The notes below the pieces were generated by a model. The model searched no databases. It was not told the origin of the DNA and saw only the letters and a list, made by a program, of their open reading frames with translations. From an uncultured Eubacteriales bacterium (lineage in GTDB: Bacteria > Bacillota > Clostridia > Oscillospirales > Acutalibacteraceae), in the NCBI GenBank assembly GCA_934695425.1, contig CAKUVH010000001.1, forward strand, positions 124,001 to 188,000: a DNA stretch of 64,000 nucleotides, in the 5' to 3' direction. Made by a program: the position numbers and the translations under genes. Shown here one piece after another: positions 26,401 through 34,056 of this stretch. Each line of letters begins with the position of its first letter. Positions within the stretch are counted from its first letter, which is position 1.

Positions 26401-26997
26401 ATGTACGGATTGGATAAAAAAACAGACAATAATGTAGTTGAAGTTAAAAAAAATAAATATAAAAATCCTGCCGGAGAATTTTCTTCATTTTGTTTTGAGT
26501 GGCTTGAATCAGTAGTTCAGGCGATCATTTTGGTTGTATTTTTGATGACTTTTGTTTTTCGGTATATGAGTGTTGTTGGAGATTCAATGCGTGAAACTTT
26601 GCATGATGGGGACAAATTGATTGTTTCGAGATGGAATTATACTCCCAATAATGGCGATATAATTGCTATAAGCCGCGGCCAACAGGTCAACAAGCCTATA
26701 ATAAAAAGGGTAATAGCGACTGAAGGCCAGACGCTTAGCATTGATTTTTCGACCGGAACTGTTATTGTTGACGGGTCGATCGTTGATGAATCTTACATCA
26801 GTGAGCCGATGATAACTCGCGGAGACGCCGAAATTCCTACTGTCATTCCTGAGGGATATACTTTTGTAATGGGCGATAACAGGAATCATTCTGCTGATAG
26901 TAGGTACAAAGAAGTTGGGCTTATTGACAATAAAAATATAATCGGAAAAGCAGTTTTTAGAATTTTCCCATTCAGTAAATTGGGAAAAATTAGTTAA
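26401..26997 (+). CDS. lepB: Type I signal peptidase, first of two tandem copies
   Basis: Removes signal peptides from secreted proteins at the outer face of the membrane. The 198 residues have one N-terminal membrane anchor (about 38-56), the nucleophile Ser62 in GDSMRETL and the general base Lys102 in PIIKRVIATEGQ. The box D motif MGDNRNHSADSR lies near the C terminus. This is the short Gram-positive form. The next gene is a close paralogue. Confidence 0.95.
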   Translation: MYGLDKKTDNNVVEVKKNKYKNPAGEFSSFCFEWLESVVQAIILVVFLMTFVFRYMSVVGDSMRETLHDGDKLIVSRWNYTPNNGDIIAISRGQQVNKPIIKRVIATEGQTLSIDFSTGTVIVDGSIVDESYISEPMITRGDAEIPTVIPEGYTFVMGDNRNHSADSRYKEVGLIDNKNIIGKAVFRIFPFSKLGKIS

Positions 26998-27016
26998 AAT
27001 TTAGTTGAAAGGTAGA

Positions 27017-27604
27017 ATGAGATTGCACGGATTAAACGAAAATATTGATAATGATGATTTGAAATTTGTTAATCCTGCAGGCAAATTTTCTTCATTTTGT
27101 TTTGAGTGGCTGGAGTGCATTATTCAGGCGGTTATACTGGTTGTATTCTCTATGACATTTGTTTTCAGGATAGTTACCGTCGATGGTGAATCGATGCGCG
27201 ACACTTTGTACAATGGAGATAGACTTGTTGTTTATAGGTGGAATTACACTCCTACGGACGGGGATATTGTTGTTATTTCTCGCGGCCAGTTGATTGATAA
27301 ACCGATAATCAAGAGGGTGATAGCGACTGAAGGCCAAACGCTTGAAATAAATTTTTCAGACGGAAAAGTCAAAGTTAATGGAAAAACCTTGGATGAAAAA
27401 TATATTAAAGAGCCTATGTGGCTGCAGGGCGACGCCGATATTCCGTATGTAATTCCAAAAGGATATAGTTTTGTGATGGGTGATAACAGGAATCGTTCTA
27501 CGGACAGCAGGTTTGTGGAAGTGGGGCTAATACCTAACAAAAATATAGTTGGTAGAGCCGGTTTTAGAATTTTTCCGTTTAGGAGCATTGGAAAAATTTG
27601 TTAA
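27017..27604 (+). CDS. lepB: Type I signal peptidase, second tandem copy
   Basis: A 195-residue paralogue of the preceding gene, with long stretches of near-identity such as FSSFCFEWLE. Ser59 (GESMRDTL), Lys99 (IIKRVIATEGQ) and MGDNRNRSTDSR are all intact, so it should be active. The ATG at 27017 is chosen over TTG 27005 because GAAAGG sits just before it and the N terminus then aligns with the first copy. The two arose by tandem duplication. Confidence 0.94.
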   Translation: MRLHGLNENIDNDDLKFVNPAGKFSSFCFEWLECIIQAVILVVFSMTFVFRIVTVDGESMRDTLYNGDRLVVYRWNYTPTDGDIVVISRGQLIDKPIIKRVIATEGQTLEINFSDGKVKVNGKTLDEKYIKEPMWLQGDADIPYVIPKGYSFVMGDNRNRSTDSRFVEVGLIPNKNIVGRAGFRIFPFRSIGKIC

Positions 27605-27622
27605 ATAAGGAGCCGGAATGTC

Positions 27623-28198
27623 ATGGAAGAAAAATTTTTTTTGGAAATTCCCGATATTGAAAGAGAATCAGAAGCCAAGTCTTATATCGATGAGTTTATA
27701 AATTTTAATTCTGAAATTCACGGTTCGGCGGGTTTGGAAAATTACATAAATGATTATAGTTTATGGGTGGAAAGAATTAAAAATAATTGGAATAGCCCTA
27801 TATCAAATGGCTTGGTGCCGGCGCATACGTACTTTTTTGTTAGAAAGAATGATAACAAAATTATAGGCATGATAGATATCAGACTTTACCTAAATGATTA
27901 TCTTGAAAAATTTGGTGGACACATAGGTTATAGCATTCGACCCACGGAAAGAAGTAAGGGCTATAGCAAAATTAATTTGTATTTAGCGTTAAAAGATTGC
28001 AAAAGTTTCGGGTTAAAAAAGGTTTTGATTACCTGTAATAGAAATAATATTGCTTCCGCGAGAACGATCAGAGCTTTAGGCGGGGCGTTGTCTGACGAAA
28101 TTTTTGATGAAAAAATGAATATGATTGTCCAAAGATATTGGATAGATACTGAATCGACTTTGAGCAATAAAAAATTTGAAGATAATTTATTAATATAA
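27623..28198 (+). CDS. GNAT-family acetyltransferase
   Basis: A 191-residue protein with the GNAT fold. A strand pair around YFFVRKNDNKIIGMIDIRLYL is followed by IGYSIRPTERSKGYSKINL, the acetyl-CoA pyrophosphate loop (R-S-K-G-Y-S), then a CNRNNIASARTIRALGG helix. This pattern resembles the YjdJ/RimJ-like branch; the substrate is unknown. It follows lepB by 18 bp and is closed by a terminator. Confidence 0.85.
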   Translation: MEEKFFLEIPDIERESEAKSYIDEFINFNSEIHGSAGLENYINDYSLWVERIKNNWNSPISNGLVPAHTYFFVRKNDNKIIGMIDIRLYLNDYLEKFGGHIGYSIRPTERSKGYSKINLYLALKDCKSFGLKKVLITCNRNNIASARTIRALGGALSDEIFDEKMNMIVQRYWIDTESTLSNKKFEDNLLI

Positions 28199-28217
28199 TA
28201 TCGTATTTTAAATTTGA

Positions 28218-28245
28218 AACTGACCTTAGAAGGGTCGGTTTTTTG
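28218..28245 (+). terminator. Terminator after the acetyltransferase gene
   Basis: AACTGACC with GGTCGGTT (one G-T pair), loop of 7, followed by TTTTTTG. Confidence 0.8.
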
Positions 28246-28327
28246 TTTTGGTAAGGATGCATCATAAATCACAAATTTTAAAACATTTAATACACTAGAA
28301 GTATAGCTGGTTTTAGTTGGTGATGCT

Positions 28328-29329
28328 ATGAAAAAATTATTGGTATTTATTAGTACTTTTTTTATATTGATTTTTCACGGTTGCAGTCTTAGTAACTCGG
28401 AGTCTGCCACGAAGAAAGTAAAACTCAATGAAGTTACGAGATCTATTTTTTACGCTCCTCAGTATGTCGCGATGGAGCTGGGATATTTTAAAGATGAGAA
28501 CATAGATTTGGAATTAGTTACCGGAGAAGGCTCTGACAAAACTATGACATCAATTTTATCTTCTCAAGCCGACATAGGGCTTCTGGGCTCATCGTCTGTG
28601 ATAAGTGTCTGTGAGCAGGGCAAGGAGCATTGCCCTATGATTTTTGCGCAGCTTACAAAAAAAGACGGAAGCTTTTTAGTGGGGAGAGATTGCGATTTTG
28701 ATTGGTCTGATTTAAAAGGAAAAGAAATTATTGCCGGGCGCAAAGGTGGCGTGCCCGAAATGGTGTTTGAATATATTTTAAAAAGTAAAGGCTTCGACAC
28801 GAGTGATGACCTTACTTTGTTGAATAATATACAGTTTAATCTGATGGGAATGGCTTTCAGCAGAGGAATCGGGGATTATGTTTTGCTGTTTGAACCTACG
28901 TGCTCAACCTTGGTCAAGGAGAAGGGATATCACAAACTTAAATCATTGGGTCAAGAATGTCAAAATATGGTTTATACTTGTTACTGCGCTTCAGAGGAGT
29001 ATATCGATCGCAATCCGGAGGTCATATTGAAGTTCACGAGGGCGATTTATAGAGCTCAATTGTGGGTGAAAAATCACTCTGCGGATGAAATCGCAAAATT
29101 AATTATTCCGTATTTTATAGACCTTGATTATGATTTGGCGAGAGAGTGTGTGAAAAATTACTTGGAATCAGAAGTATGGTCTTTTAATCCTGTGATAAAT
29201 CAGGATGAATTTGATTTAATACAGGACGTGATGATTCAGGCGGGCGAACTGGGTCATAAAATAGATATGAAAAAATTGGTAAATAATGGTTATTCTTTGG
29301 AAGTGGTAAAAGAATTTAGTGAAAAATAG
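28328..29329 (+). CDS. ABC transporter substrate-binding lipoprotein (NMT1/SsuA-like)
   Basis: A 333-residue extracellular binding protein. The signal peptide ends in FHGC with Cys19 as the probable lipidation site. The fold reads like the NitT/TauT (SsuA/ThiY) family: VTRSIFYAPQYVAMELGYFKDENIDLELV, then STADIGL-like SSQADIGLLGSS. First gene of a three-gene importer. Members of this family carry sulfonates, nitrate, pyrimidine precursors of thiamine, or riboflavin. No TPP or FMN riboswitch is visible upstream, so the substrate is open. Confidence 0.85.
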   Translation: MKKLLVFISTFFILIFHGCSLSNSESATKKVKLNEVTRSIFYAPQYVAMELGYFKDENIDLELVTGEGSDKTMTSILSSQADIGLLGSSSVISVCEQGKEHCPMIFAQLTKKDGSFLVGRDCDFDWSDLKGKEIIAGRKGGVPEMVFEYILKSKGFDTSDDLTLLNNIQFNLMGMAFSRGIGDYVLLFEPTCSTLVKEKGYHKLKSLGQECQNMVYTCYCASEEYIDRNPEVILKFTRAIYRAQLWVKNHSADEIAKLIIPYFIDLDYDLARECVKNYLESEVWSFNPVINQDEFDLIQDVMIQAGELGHKIDMKKLVNNGYSLEVVKEFSEK

Positions 29330-29344
29330 AAAGGAGTATTTAAC

Positions 29345-30133
29345 ATGAGTGAGATAAATAAAAATAATGTTCTTGAAATCAAAAATTTATCCCTTAATTA
29401 TCACTCTGAATCAAGCGAAACTTTGGCTATACATAATATGAACTTTAATGTTTATCAGAATGAATTTGTTACAATTGTGGGTCCGAGCGGGTGCGGAAAG
29501 AGTACGTTTTTATCGGTTGTTTCGGGGCTTATCAAGCCTTCGAGTGGCAGCGTAATTATAAATTCAAAAAATAACAGCCCTCAAACTGTCGGTTATATGT
29601 TTCAGCAGGACTGTTTATTTCCTTGGAAAACAATAAAGCAAAATGTTTTGCTTGGTCTCGAAATTAAAAATATCAAAAATGAAAACTCTGAAAAATATGC
29701 GCTTAATTTGATAGATAAATATGGCTTGTCAAAGTTTTTGAATTATTATCCCTCTCAATTGTCAGGAGGAATGCGGCAAAAAGCGGCTCTCATAAGGACA
29801 CTTGCGCTAAATCCTGAAATTTTGCTCCTGGATGAACCTTTTTCTGCTTTGGATTATCAGACCCGAATAAATATTTCTCAAGAAATATGTGAAATTATTA
29901 AAAATGAGAAAAAAACAGCCGTGCTTGTAACTCACGATATATCCGAAGCCGTCAGCCTTTCTGATAGGGTAATAATATTTTCTGCGCGCCCAAGTAAAGT
30001 AAAGAAAATTTTAGATATAAATTTTAGTACCCCTAATCTTTCCTTCCACGAGAAAAGAAAAGATAAAAAATTTAATGAGTATTTTGATGTTATTTGGAGT
30101 GAACTGGCAAATGAAGAAGCTAAAAATAAATGA
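29345..30133 (+). CDS. ABC transporter ATP-binding protein (SsuB/TauB-type)
   Basis: A 262-residue ATPase. Walker A is GPSGCGKST, the Q-loop is in MFQQDCLFPW, the signature is LSGGMRQKAA, Walker B is ILLLDEPFSALD and the H-switch is VTHDISEA. AAAGGAG precedes the ATG. It energises the importer with the genes on either side. Confidence 0.94.
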   Translation: MSEINKNNVLEIKNLSLNYHSESSETLAIHNMNFNVYQNEFVTIVGPSGCGKSTFLSVVSGLIKPSSGSVIINSKNNSPQTVGYMFQQDCLFPWKTIKQNVLLGLEIKNIKNENSEKYALNLIDKYGLSKFLNYYPSQLSGGMRQKAALIRTLALNPEILLLDEPFSALDYQTRINISQEICEIIKNEKKTAVLVTHDISEAVSLSDRVIIFSARPSKVKKILDINFSTPNLSFHEKRKDKKFNEYFDVIWSELANEEAKNK

Positions 30134-30932
30134 AAAAAATTATACTGATGAACATAAAAATTATATAAAGAAATTAAAAATGAAATCGCTGCAAGTGCGT
30201 TTAACTCAAATAGGGATACTGTTGTTTTCGGGTATTTTATGGGAAGTAGCCGCTGGTCTAAAATGGATAGATGCTTTTATATTCAGTTCTCCTTCCAGAG
30301 TTTTTCGTACTGCTGTCGCGCTCATAAATTCTAATAATCTTTGGAATAATGTATTTTATACTCTTTGCGAAACTATGTCCGGATTTGTTTTAGGAACCGT
30401 TTTGGGCATTGCTTTTGCGATTTTAATATGGTGTTCTAATTTTATTTTTAAAGTGAGCGAGCCTTATCTTGTGGTTTTTAACGCTCTGCCAAAGGTTGCT
30501 TTAGGGCCCATTATCATCGTATGGATGGGTTCCGGGATAACCTCTATAATCATAATGGCGCTTTTGGTTTCGGTGGTTGTGTCTACGATTAATATTTTAT
30601 CGGGATTTCAAAATGTCGAAAAAGATAAGATATTTTTATTGAAATCTTTCGGCGCAAATAAGTTTCAGATACTTTGGAATTTAATTCTGCCTGCTAATAT
30701 TTCAACAATAATGTCAACGCTAAAAATCAACGTGGGTATGTCCTTGATAGGAGTGATTACAGGAGAATTTTTGGTTTCATCCAAAGGAATAGGCTATCTG
30801 ATAGTGTACGGCGGTCAAGTATTTAAGCTTGATCTTGTTATGGCAGGAATATTTGTTTTGCTCATAATAGCGGCGGCTATCTATTTGATAGTGGCAAAAC
30901 TTGAAAATATTTATTTGAAAAATAAAAAATGA
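30111..30932 (+). CDS. ABC transporter permease (SsuC-type)
   Basis: A 273-residue membrane protein with about six helices and the EAA-like coupling loop LKSFGANKFQILWNLILPAN. NALPKVALGPIIIVWMGSG is the hallmark of NitT/TauT permeases. The ATG at 30111, overlapping the ATPase gene by 23 bp, is preferred over an upstream Met that would overlap by 59 bp. It has an unusually polar N-terminal extension of about 25 residues. Confidence 0.9.
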   Translation: MKKLKINEKNYTDEHKNYIKKLKMKSLQVRLTQIGILLFSGILWEVAAGLKWIDAFIFSSPSRVFRTAVALINSNNLWNNVFYTLCETMSGFVLGTVLGIAFAILIWCSNFIFKVSEPYLVVFNALPKVALGPIIIVWMGSGITSIIIMALLVSVVVSTINILSGFQNVEKDKIFLLKSFGANKFQILWNLILPANISTIMSTLKINVGMSLIGVITGEFLVSSKGIGYLIVYGGQVFKLDLVMAGIFVLLIIAAAIYLIVAKLENIYLKNKK

Positions 30933-31034
30933 AGTGTCGGTGTGTCAATCACTTTTAGGATGTATATATCATATTATGTAAATGCGTAAACAATGTAATA
31001 AGCGCAAATAATAACGAAGGATTGGTATGATTTT

Positions 31035-31241
31035 ATGAATGATTTTGTTAAAGATACTTTAATGAGTCAATATGGTATAAGTCCTTTGCCCAAGGATCCC
31101 GTAGTAGCAATGGCTTATGTACCGTTTCAGGTGGCTGATAGTGTATATAGTGCCGAGCAAGGTCTCAATTCGGGCACGATGTTTCCGGAACTTAATAAAC
31201 CTTTTGAAGGGGAAACTGTGGAGGGCAATAATGATGAATGA
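31035..31241 (+). CDS. cotJA: Spore coat protein CotJA
   Basis: A 68-residue protein with the CotJA pattern LAMAYVPFQ (here VAMAYVPFQ) and Y-x2-EQGLNSGTMFPELNKPF. First gene of cotJABC, which is expressed in the mother cell and builds the inner coat. A possible SigE-like promoter, TCATATTA (30969-30976) with CAATGTAA 14 bp on, lies upstream but is a weak match. GAAGGA is 14 nt before the ATG. Confidence 0.9.
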   Translation: MNDFVKDTLMSQYGISPLPKDPVVAMAYVPFQVADSVYSAEQGLNSGTMFPELNKPFEGETVEGNNDE

Positions 31242-31494
31242 ACGTGAAATGATGATGAGACGTATAGCGACTTTGGATTTTGCGATAGTTGAACTTAATT
31301 TGTACATGGATACTCATCCCAACGATACCGAAGTGAATTCAAAATTAAACGATTACAAAGAAAAAAGCGACGAATTAAAAAGAGAATATCAAGAGAAATA
31401 CGGCCCCATAACATCTAAAACCATAGAAGATAACCGATATGGTTGGATTGCTGATCCGTGGCCTTGGAATAATTCTGAAGGCGGTGAAGAATAA
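31231..31494 (+). CDS. cotJB: Spore coat protein CotJB
   Basis: An 87-residue protein. The RRIATLDFAIVELNLYMDTHPND segment and the C-terminal WIADPWPWNN tail are typical of CotJB. The start at 31231, with GGAGGG 5 nt upstream, overlaps cotJA by 11 bp. A longer frame from 31117 is rejected. Confidence 0.92.
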   Translation: MMNEREMMMRRIATLDFAIVELNLYMDTHPNDTEVNSKLNDYKEKSDELKREYQEKYGPITSKTIEDNRYGWIADPWPWNNSEGGEE

Positions 31495-32036
31495 TGTGGG
31501 TTTATGAAAAAAAATTACAATATCCTGTTAATATCAAAAATCCTAATCCGGCACTTGCCAAAATGATAATAACTCAATACGGCGGACCCGACGGAGAACT
31601 CGGAGCATCGCTTAGATATTTGAGCCAAAGATTTTCAATGCCGTATCCCGAGCTCAAGGCGATACTGACGGATGTAGGGACTGAGGAACTCGGGCATCTT
31701 GAAATGATTGGAGCTATAGTTTATCAGCTTACAAAAAATTTGACGCCGGAAGAAATTGAGAAAAATGGTTTTTCTGATTACTTTGTGGATCATACAACAG
31801 GTATATATCCTACTTCTGCAAGCGGCCAGTCATATACAGCTGCAAGCATGCAAGTGAAGGGCGATCCGATAACTGATTTGCATGAGGATTTAGCGGCAGA
31901 ACAAAAAGCCAGAAGTACATATGATAATATTTTAAGATTTTGCGACGACCCCGATGTAAAAGACCCCATAAGATTTTTACGTGCCAGAGAAGTTGTTCAC
32001 TATCAACGCTTCGGTGAACCGAACAGTATAGATTGA
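31494..32036 (+). CDS. cotJC: Spore coat protein CotJC, manganese-catalase fold
   Basis: A 180-residue ferritin-like four-helix protein related to manganese catalases. Metal-ligand motifs are visible: TEELGHLEM, the EDLAAEQKAR helix and REVVHYQRFGE. It overlaps the cotJB stop by one base (TAATG). Coat protein with possible peroxide-scavenging activity. It shows that the host makes endospores. Confidence 0.95.
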   Translation: MWVYEKKLQYPVNIKNPNPALAKMIITQYGGPDGELGASLRYLSQRFSMPYPELKAILTDVGTEELGHLEMIGAIVYQLTKNLTPEEIEKNGFSDYFVDHTTGIYPTSASGQSYTAASMQVKGDPITDLHEDLAAEQKARSTYDNILRFCDDPDVKDPIRFLRAREVVHYQRFGEPNSID

Positions 32037-32071
32037 AGTTATTATTAAGATTGAGTTTTGAATATTTTGGG

Positions 32072-32100
32072 TTGACTAAATACAAAAATTATGGTAATGT
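32072..32100 (+). promoter_or_regulatory. Promoter of the secreted unknown protein gene at 32123
   Basis: TTGACT, a 17-bp spacer, TAATGT, 22 bp before the ATG. It suggests vegetative expression separate from cotJ. Confidence 0.5.
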
Positions 32101-32122
32101 AAAATTGAGGTGGAAAATAGAT

Positions 32123-33118
32123 ATGAAAAAATATTTCAAAATAGTATTGTTAGCTTCAATGGCAGTAATGTTTTTAAAAGGACTATCCGTACAAGCTATG
32201 GAACCTTTAGAAAGAGATTCTAAAAAAATAAAACTTGAAACAAATATAACTATGAATAACTCTGAAGGGAATTTAGGAGTTAATATTTCTTATCACAGTC
32301 AAATTAGCACAGGCGTTAAAAAAGAGCCTTCTGCTGCAGGAAAATTAAAGAAAGAACAAAAGCTTCACAAGTATAAAAAGAGACTTTATCATGAACTTGG
32401 TTTTTCTTCGGCACCTTTTAAAACTCTTTCTGCGCAGCTCAGTTGCTTGCCGTGTAAAATTGGTTATAGGTTTTCTTTTGATACTCCGTTTGGAAGGGTG
32501 AATTGCAAAAAAATCGAAGAAGATGATTATTATATTAACCCGTATGAAAAAGGTACTAAATATAGCGACATTGTTAGAGTTGTTAACAAAATGATAAAAA
32601 GGAATTCCAAAGGAAATACATCTTGTGCTAAAAAAATAAAATATAAAATAGCCAGCACTATTTTGAATTATATAAGTATGCCTGCCGATGAAAGGATAAG
32701 AACTTTGCAAGATTTTGGAGAAATAAGATTCAATGAAATGATTGATATTACCGGTTGTTCTCCTACGGAACGAAAAAATTTAAGAATGGCTGGTAATGTA
32801 TTGATACTTTCAGAAGAGGAGCGCAACGCTTTAGCGGTTCTTAGTGCTTTAATGATGCTATCTGAACCAGTGAGAAATCAAATGGGCGGAAAATACGAAA
32901 GAGCCGCTATCAGGGAATGGAGAGATGATCCCGATCCTATGTCAATGGAAAAAATTTTCGATAATGATACGTTTATAGGTGAAGATAAACTGAAAGTTCC
33001 ATATAAAATGTCTTTAGGGAACGGTAAAAAGTATGTTGATAATTTGATTAACGAACGATGCCATACTAAAGTCCAAAAAGAAACTTTCGAATCTCTAAAT
33101 AAGAGCATCTCTTTTTAA
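32123..33118 (+). CDS. Unknown secreted protein with Sec signal peptide
   Basis: No family recognised. The ATG at 32123, 9 nt after GAGGTGG, gives 331 residues. Residues 1-25 form a clear signal peptide (KK, hydrophobic core, cleavage after VQA). The mature part is Lys-rich, with a four-cysteine scatter (LSCLPCK, NCKK, TSCAKK) and a helical C-terminal half containing LSEEERNALAVLSALMML. There is no membrane anchor or wall-sorting signal, so it should be released or bound non-covalently. It stands alone between cotJC and a bidirectional terminator. Confidence 0.65.
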   Translation: MKKYFKIVLLASMAVMFLKGLSVQAMEPLERDSKKIKLETNITMNNSEGNLGVNISYHSQISTGVKKEPSAAGKLKKEQKLHKYKKRLYHELGFSSAPFKTLSAQLSCLPCKIGYRFSFDTPFGRVNCKKIEEDDYYINPYEKGTKYSDIVRVVNKMIKRNSKGNTSCAKKIKYKIASTILNYISMPADERIRTLQDFGEIRFNEMIDITGCSPTERKNLRMAGNVLILSEEERNALAVLSALMMLSEPVRNQMGGKYERAAIREWRDDPDPMSMEKIFDNDTFIGEDKLKVPYKMSLGNGKKYVDNLINERCHTKVQKETFESLNKSISF

Positions 33119-33159
33119 TATGGATTGTGATGCAGATATAGTTTACCAAAGTAAATAAG

Positions 33160-33189
33160 AAATAGCTGTGACTAGGTTCACAGCTATTT
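33160..33189. terminator. Bidirectional terminator
   Basis: Perfect 12-bp stem AAATAGCTGTGA with TCACAGCTATTT, 6-base loop and T run. It ends the secreted-protein gene on the plus strand and overlaps the stop codon of the convergent minus gene. Confidence 0.88.
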
Positions 33190-33714
33190 TTGTGCTTTAT
33201 TTTTTGCCGCTGATTCATATACTTTGAAAATAAATTCAAGTGTTTTATCATCGATGTCCAACGTGTTGAAGTAATCTTTATACTTAGCTTTTGAATTTAT
33301 AAGAGAATCAATATTGTCACTATCCTGAATAAGTTTATGCTTTTTAAATATTTCAGCATCGGGTGCTGCCTTGTTGTTACTGATTGCTTTTTGTATACGT
33401 TTAATCCATTTGTCTGAATATTTTTTACCTGCATTTTTCCAATATTCTTTAAATTTCCCCAGATCTTTTTTGTGTTTCTCGCTCAGTTTAACACAATTAG
33501 CAAGCGTTTGAAAAGCCATGCACAGACTTCTGAATCCCATACCGCCTATTTTTTTACTTTCAATATAGTAATCTGCTCCTGCTGTTAATAGTCCGGCTTC
33601 TTGTGTCGTTAAGTTTAGTCCATCTTCATTTTGTAATTCGGAAAATAAATTATTTTTGATAGATTTATCTGTACGCGTTCTATTTAAATATGATTCTAAT
33701 TTTTCTGTGACCAT
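33184..33714 (-). CDS. Unknown 176-residue cytoplasmic protein
   Basis: No family recognised. Helical, lysine-rich protein without signal peptide or membrane segment. AAAGGAG sits 8 nt before the ATG and a plausible promoter lies upstream, so it is probably a real gene. A central GGMGFRSLCMAFQTLANC stretch is the only notable hydrophobic part. It resembles the 24929-25838 frames only in general composition. Confidence 0.6.
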   Translation of the reverse strand: MVTEKLESYLNRTRTDKSIKNNLFSELQNEDGLNLTTQEAGLLTAGADYYIESKKIGGMGFRSLCMAFQTLANCVKLSEKHKKDLGKFKEYWKNAGKKYSDKWIKRIQKAISNNKAAPDAEIFKKHKLIQDSDNIDSLINSKAKYKDYFNTLDIDDKTLEFIFKVYESAAKNKAQK

Positions 33715-33753
33715 AAAAACATCTCCTTTGCTTAAATAAATATTTTCTCTATT

Positions 33754-33782
33754 ATTTTATACTATATGCACAAAAATATCAA
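33754..33782 (-). promoter_or_regulatory. Promoter of the 176-residue protein gene
   Basis: TTGATA (33782-33777), a 17-bp spacer, TAAAAT (33759-33754) on the minus strand, 40 bp before the ATG. Confidence 0.5.
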
Positions 33783-33841
33783 GTAAAATTTGTGTAAAAT
33801 ATAAAATTTACTTTTAATATTTCATATTTTTAAATCATATA

Positions 33842-33870
33842 CTTGCGTAGAAATTAAAATCGTACGCAAG
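33842..33870 (+). repeat. Inverted repeat before the 52-residue gene
   Basis: CTTGCGTA and TACGCAAG, perfect 8-bp arms 13 bp apart. The right arm runs into the AAGGTGA ribosome binding site of the next small gene. It could be an operator, a translation-blocking hairpin, or half of a recombinase site. Confidence 0.6.
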
Positions 33871-33879
33871 GTGACTGTC

Positions 33880-34038
33880 ATGGATTCTCAATATGATACA
33901 CAAATTTCTGATATAAATTTTTCTGGAAAAAATTATACAATTAAAAATTTTATTCCGATTTTGGACTTTGACGATAAGCAAAGAATTTATATAGAAATAA
34001 ATGAAAAATTGACTCAAATATTAGAAAAATATATTTAA
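33880..34038 (+). CDS. Small 52-residue protein upstream of the recombinase
   Basis: An ATG 5 nt after AAGGTGA opens 52 codons (MDSQYDTQISDINFSGKNYT to ILEKYI). Composition is polar with an amphipathic C-terminal helix, ending 18 bp before the recombinase start. Spacing and ribosome binding site suggest a real co-transcribed gene, perhaps a recombination directionality or regulatory factor. It was found by reading the frame directly and no family is recognised. Confidence 0.5.
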   Translation: MDSQYDTQISDINFSGKNYTIKNFIPILDFDDKQRIYIEINEKLTQILEKYI

Positions 34039-34056
34039 AATTTTGGAGTGTTTTGG

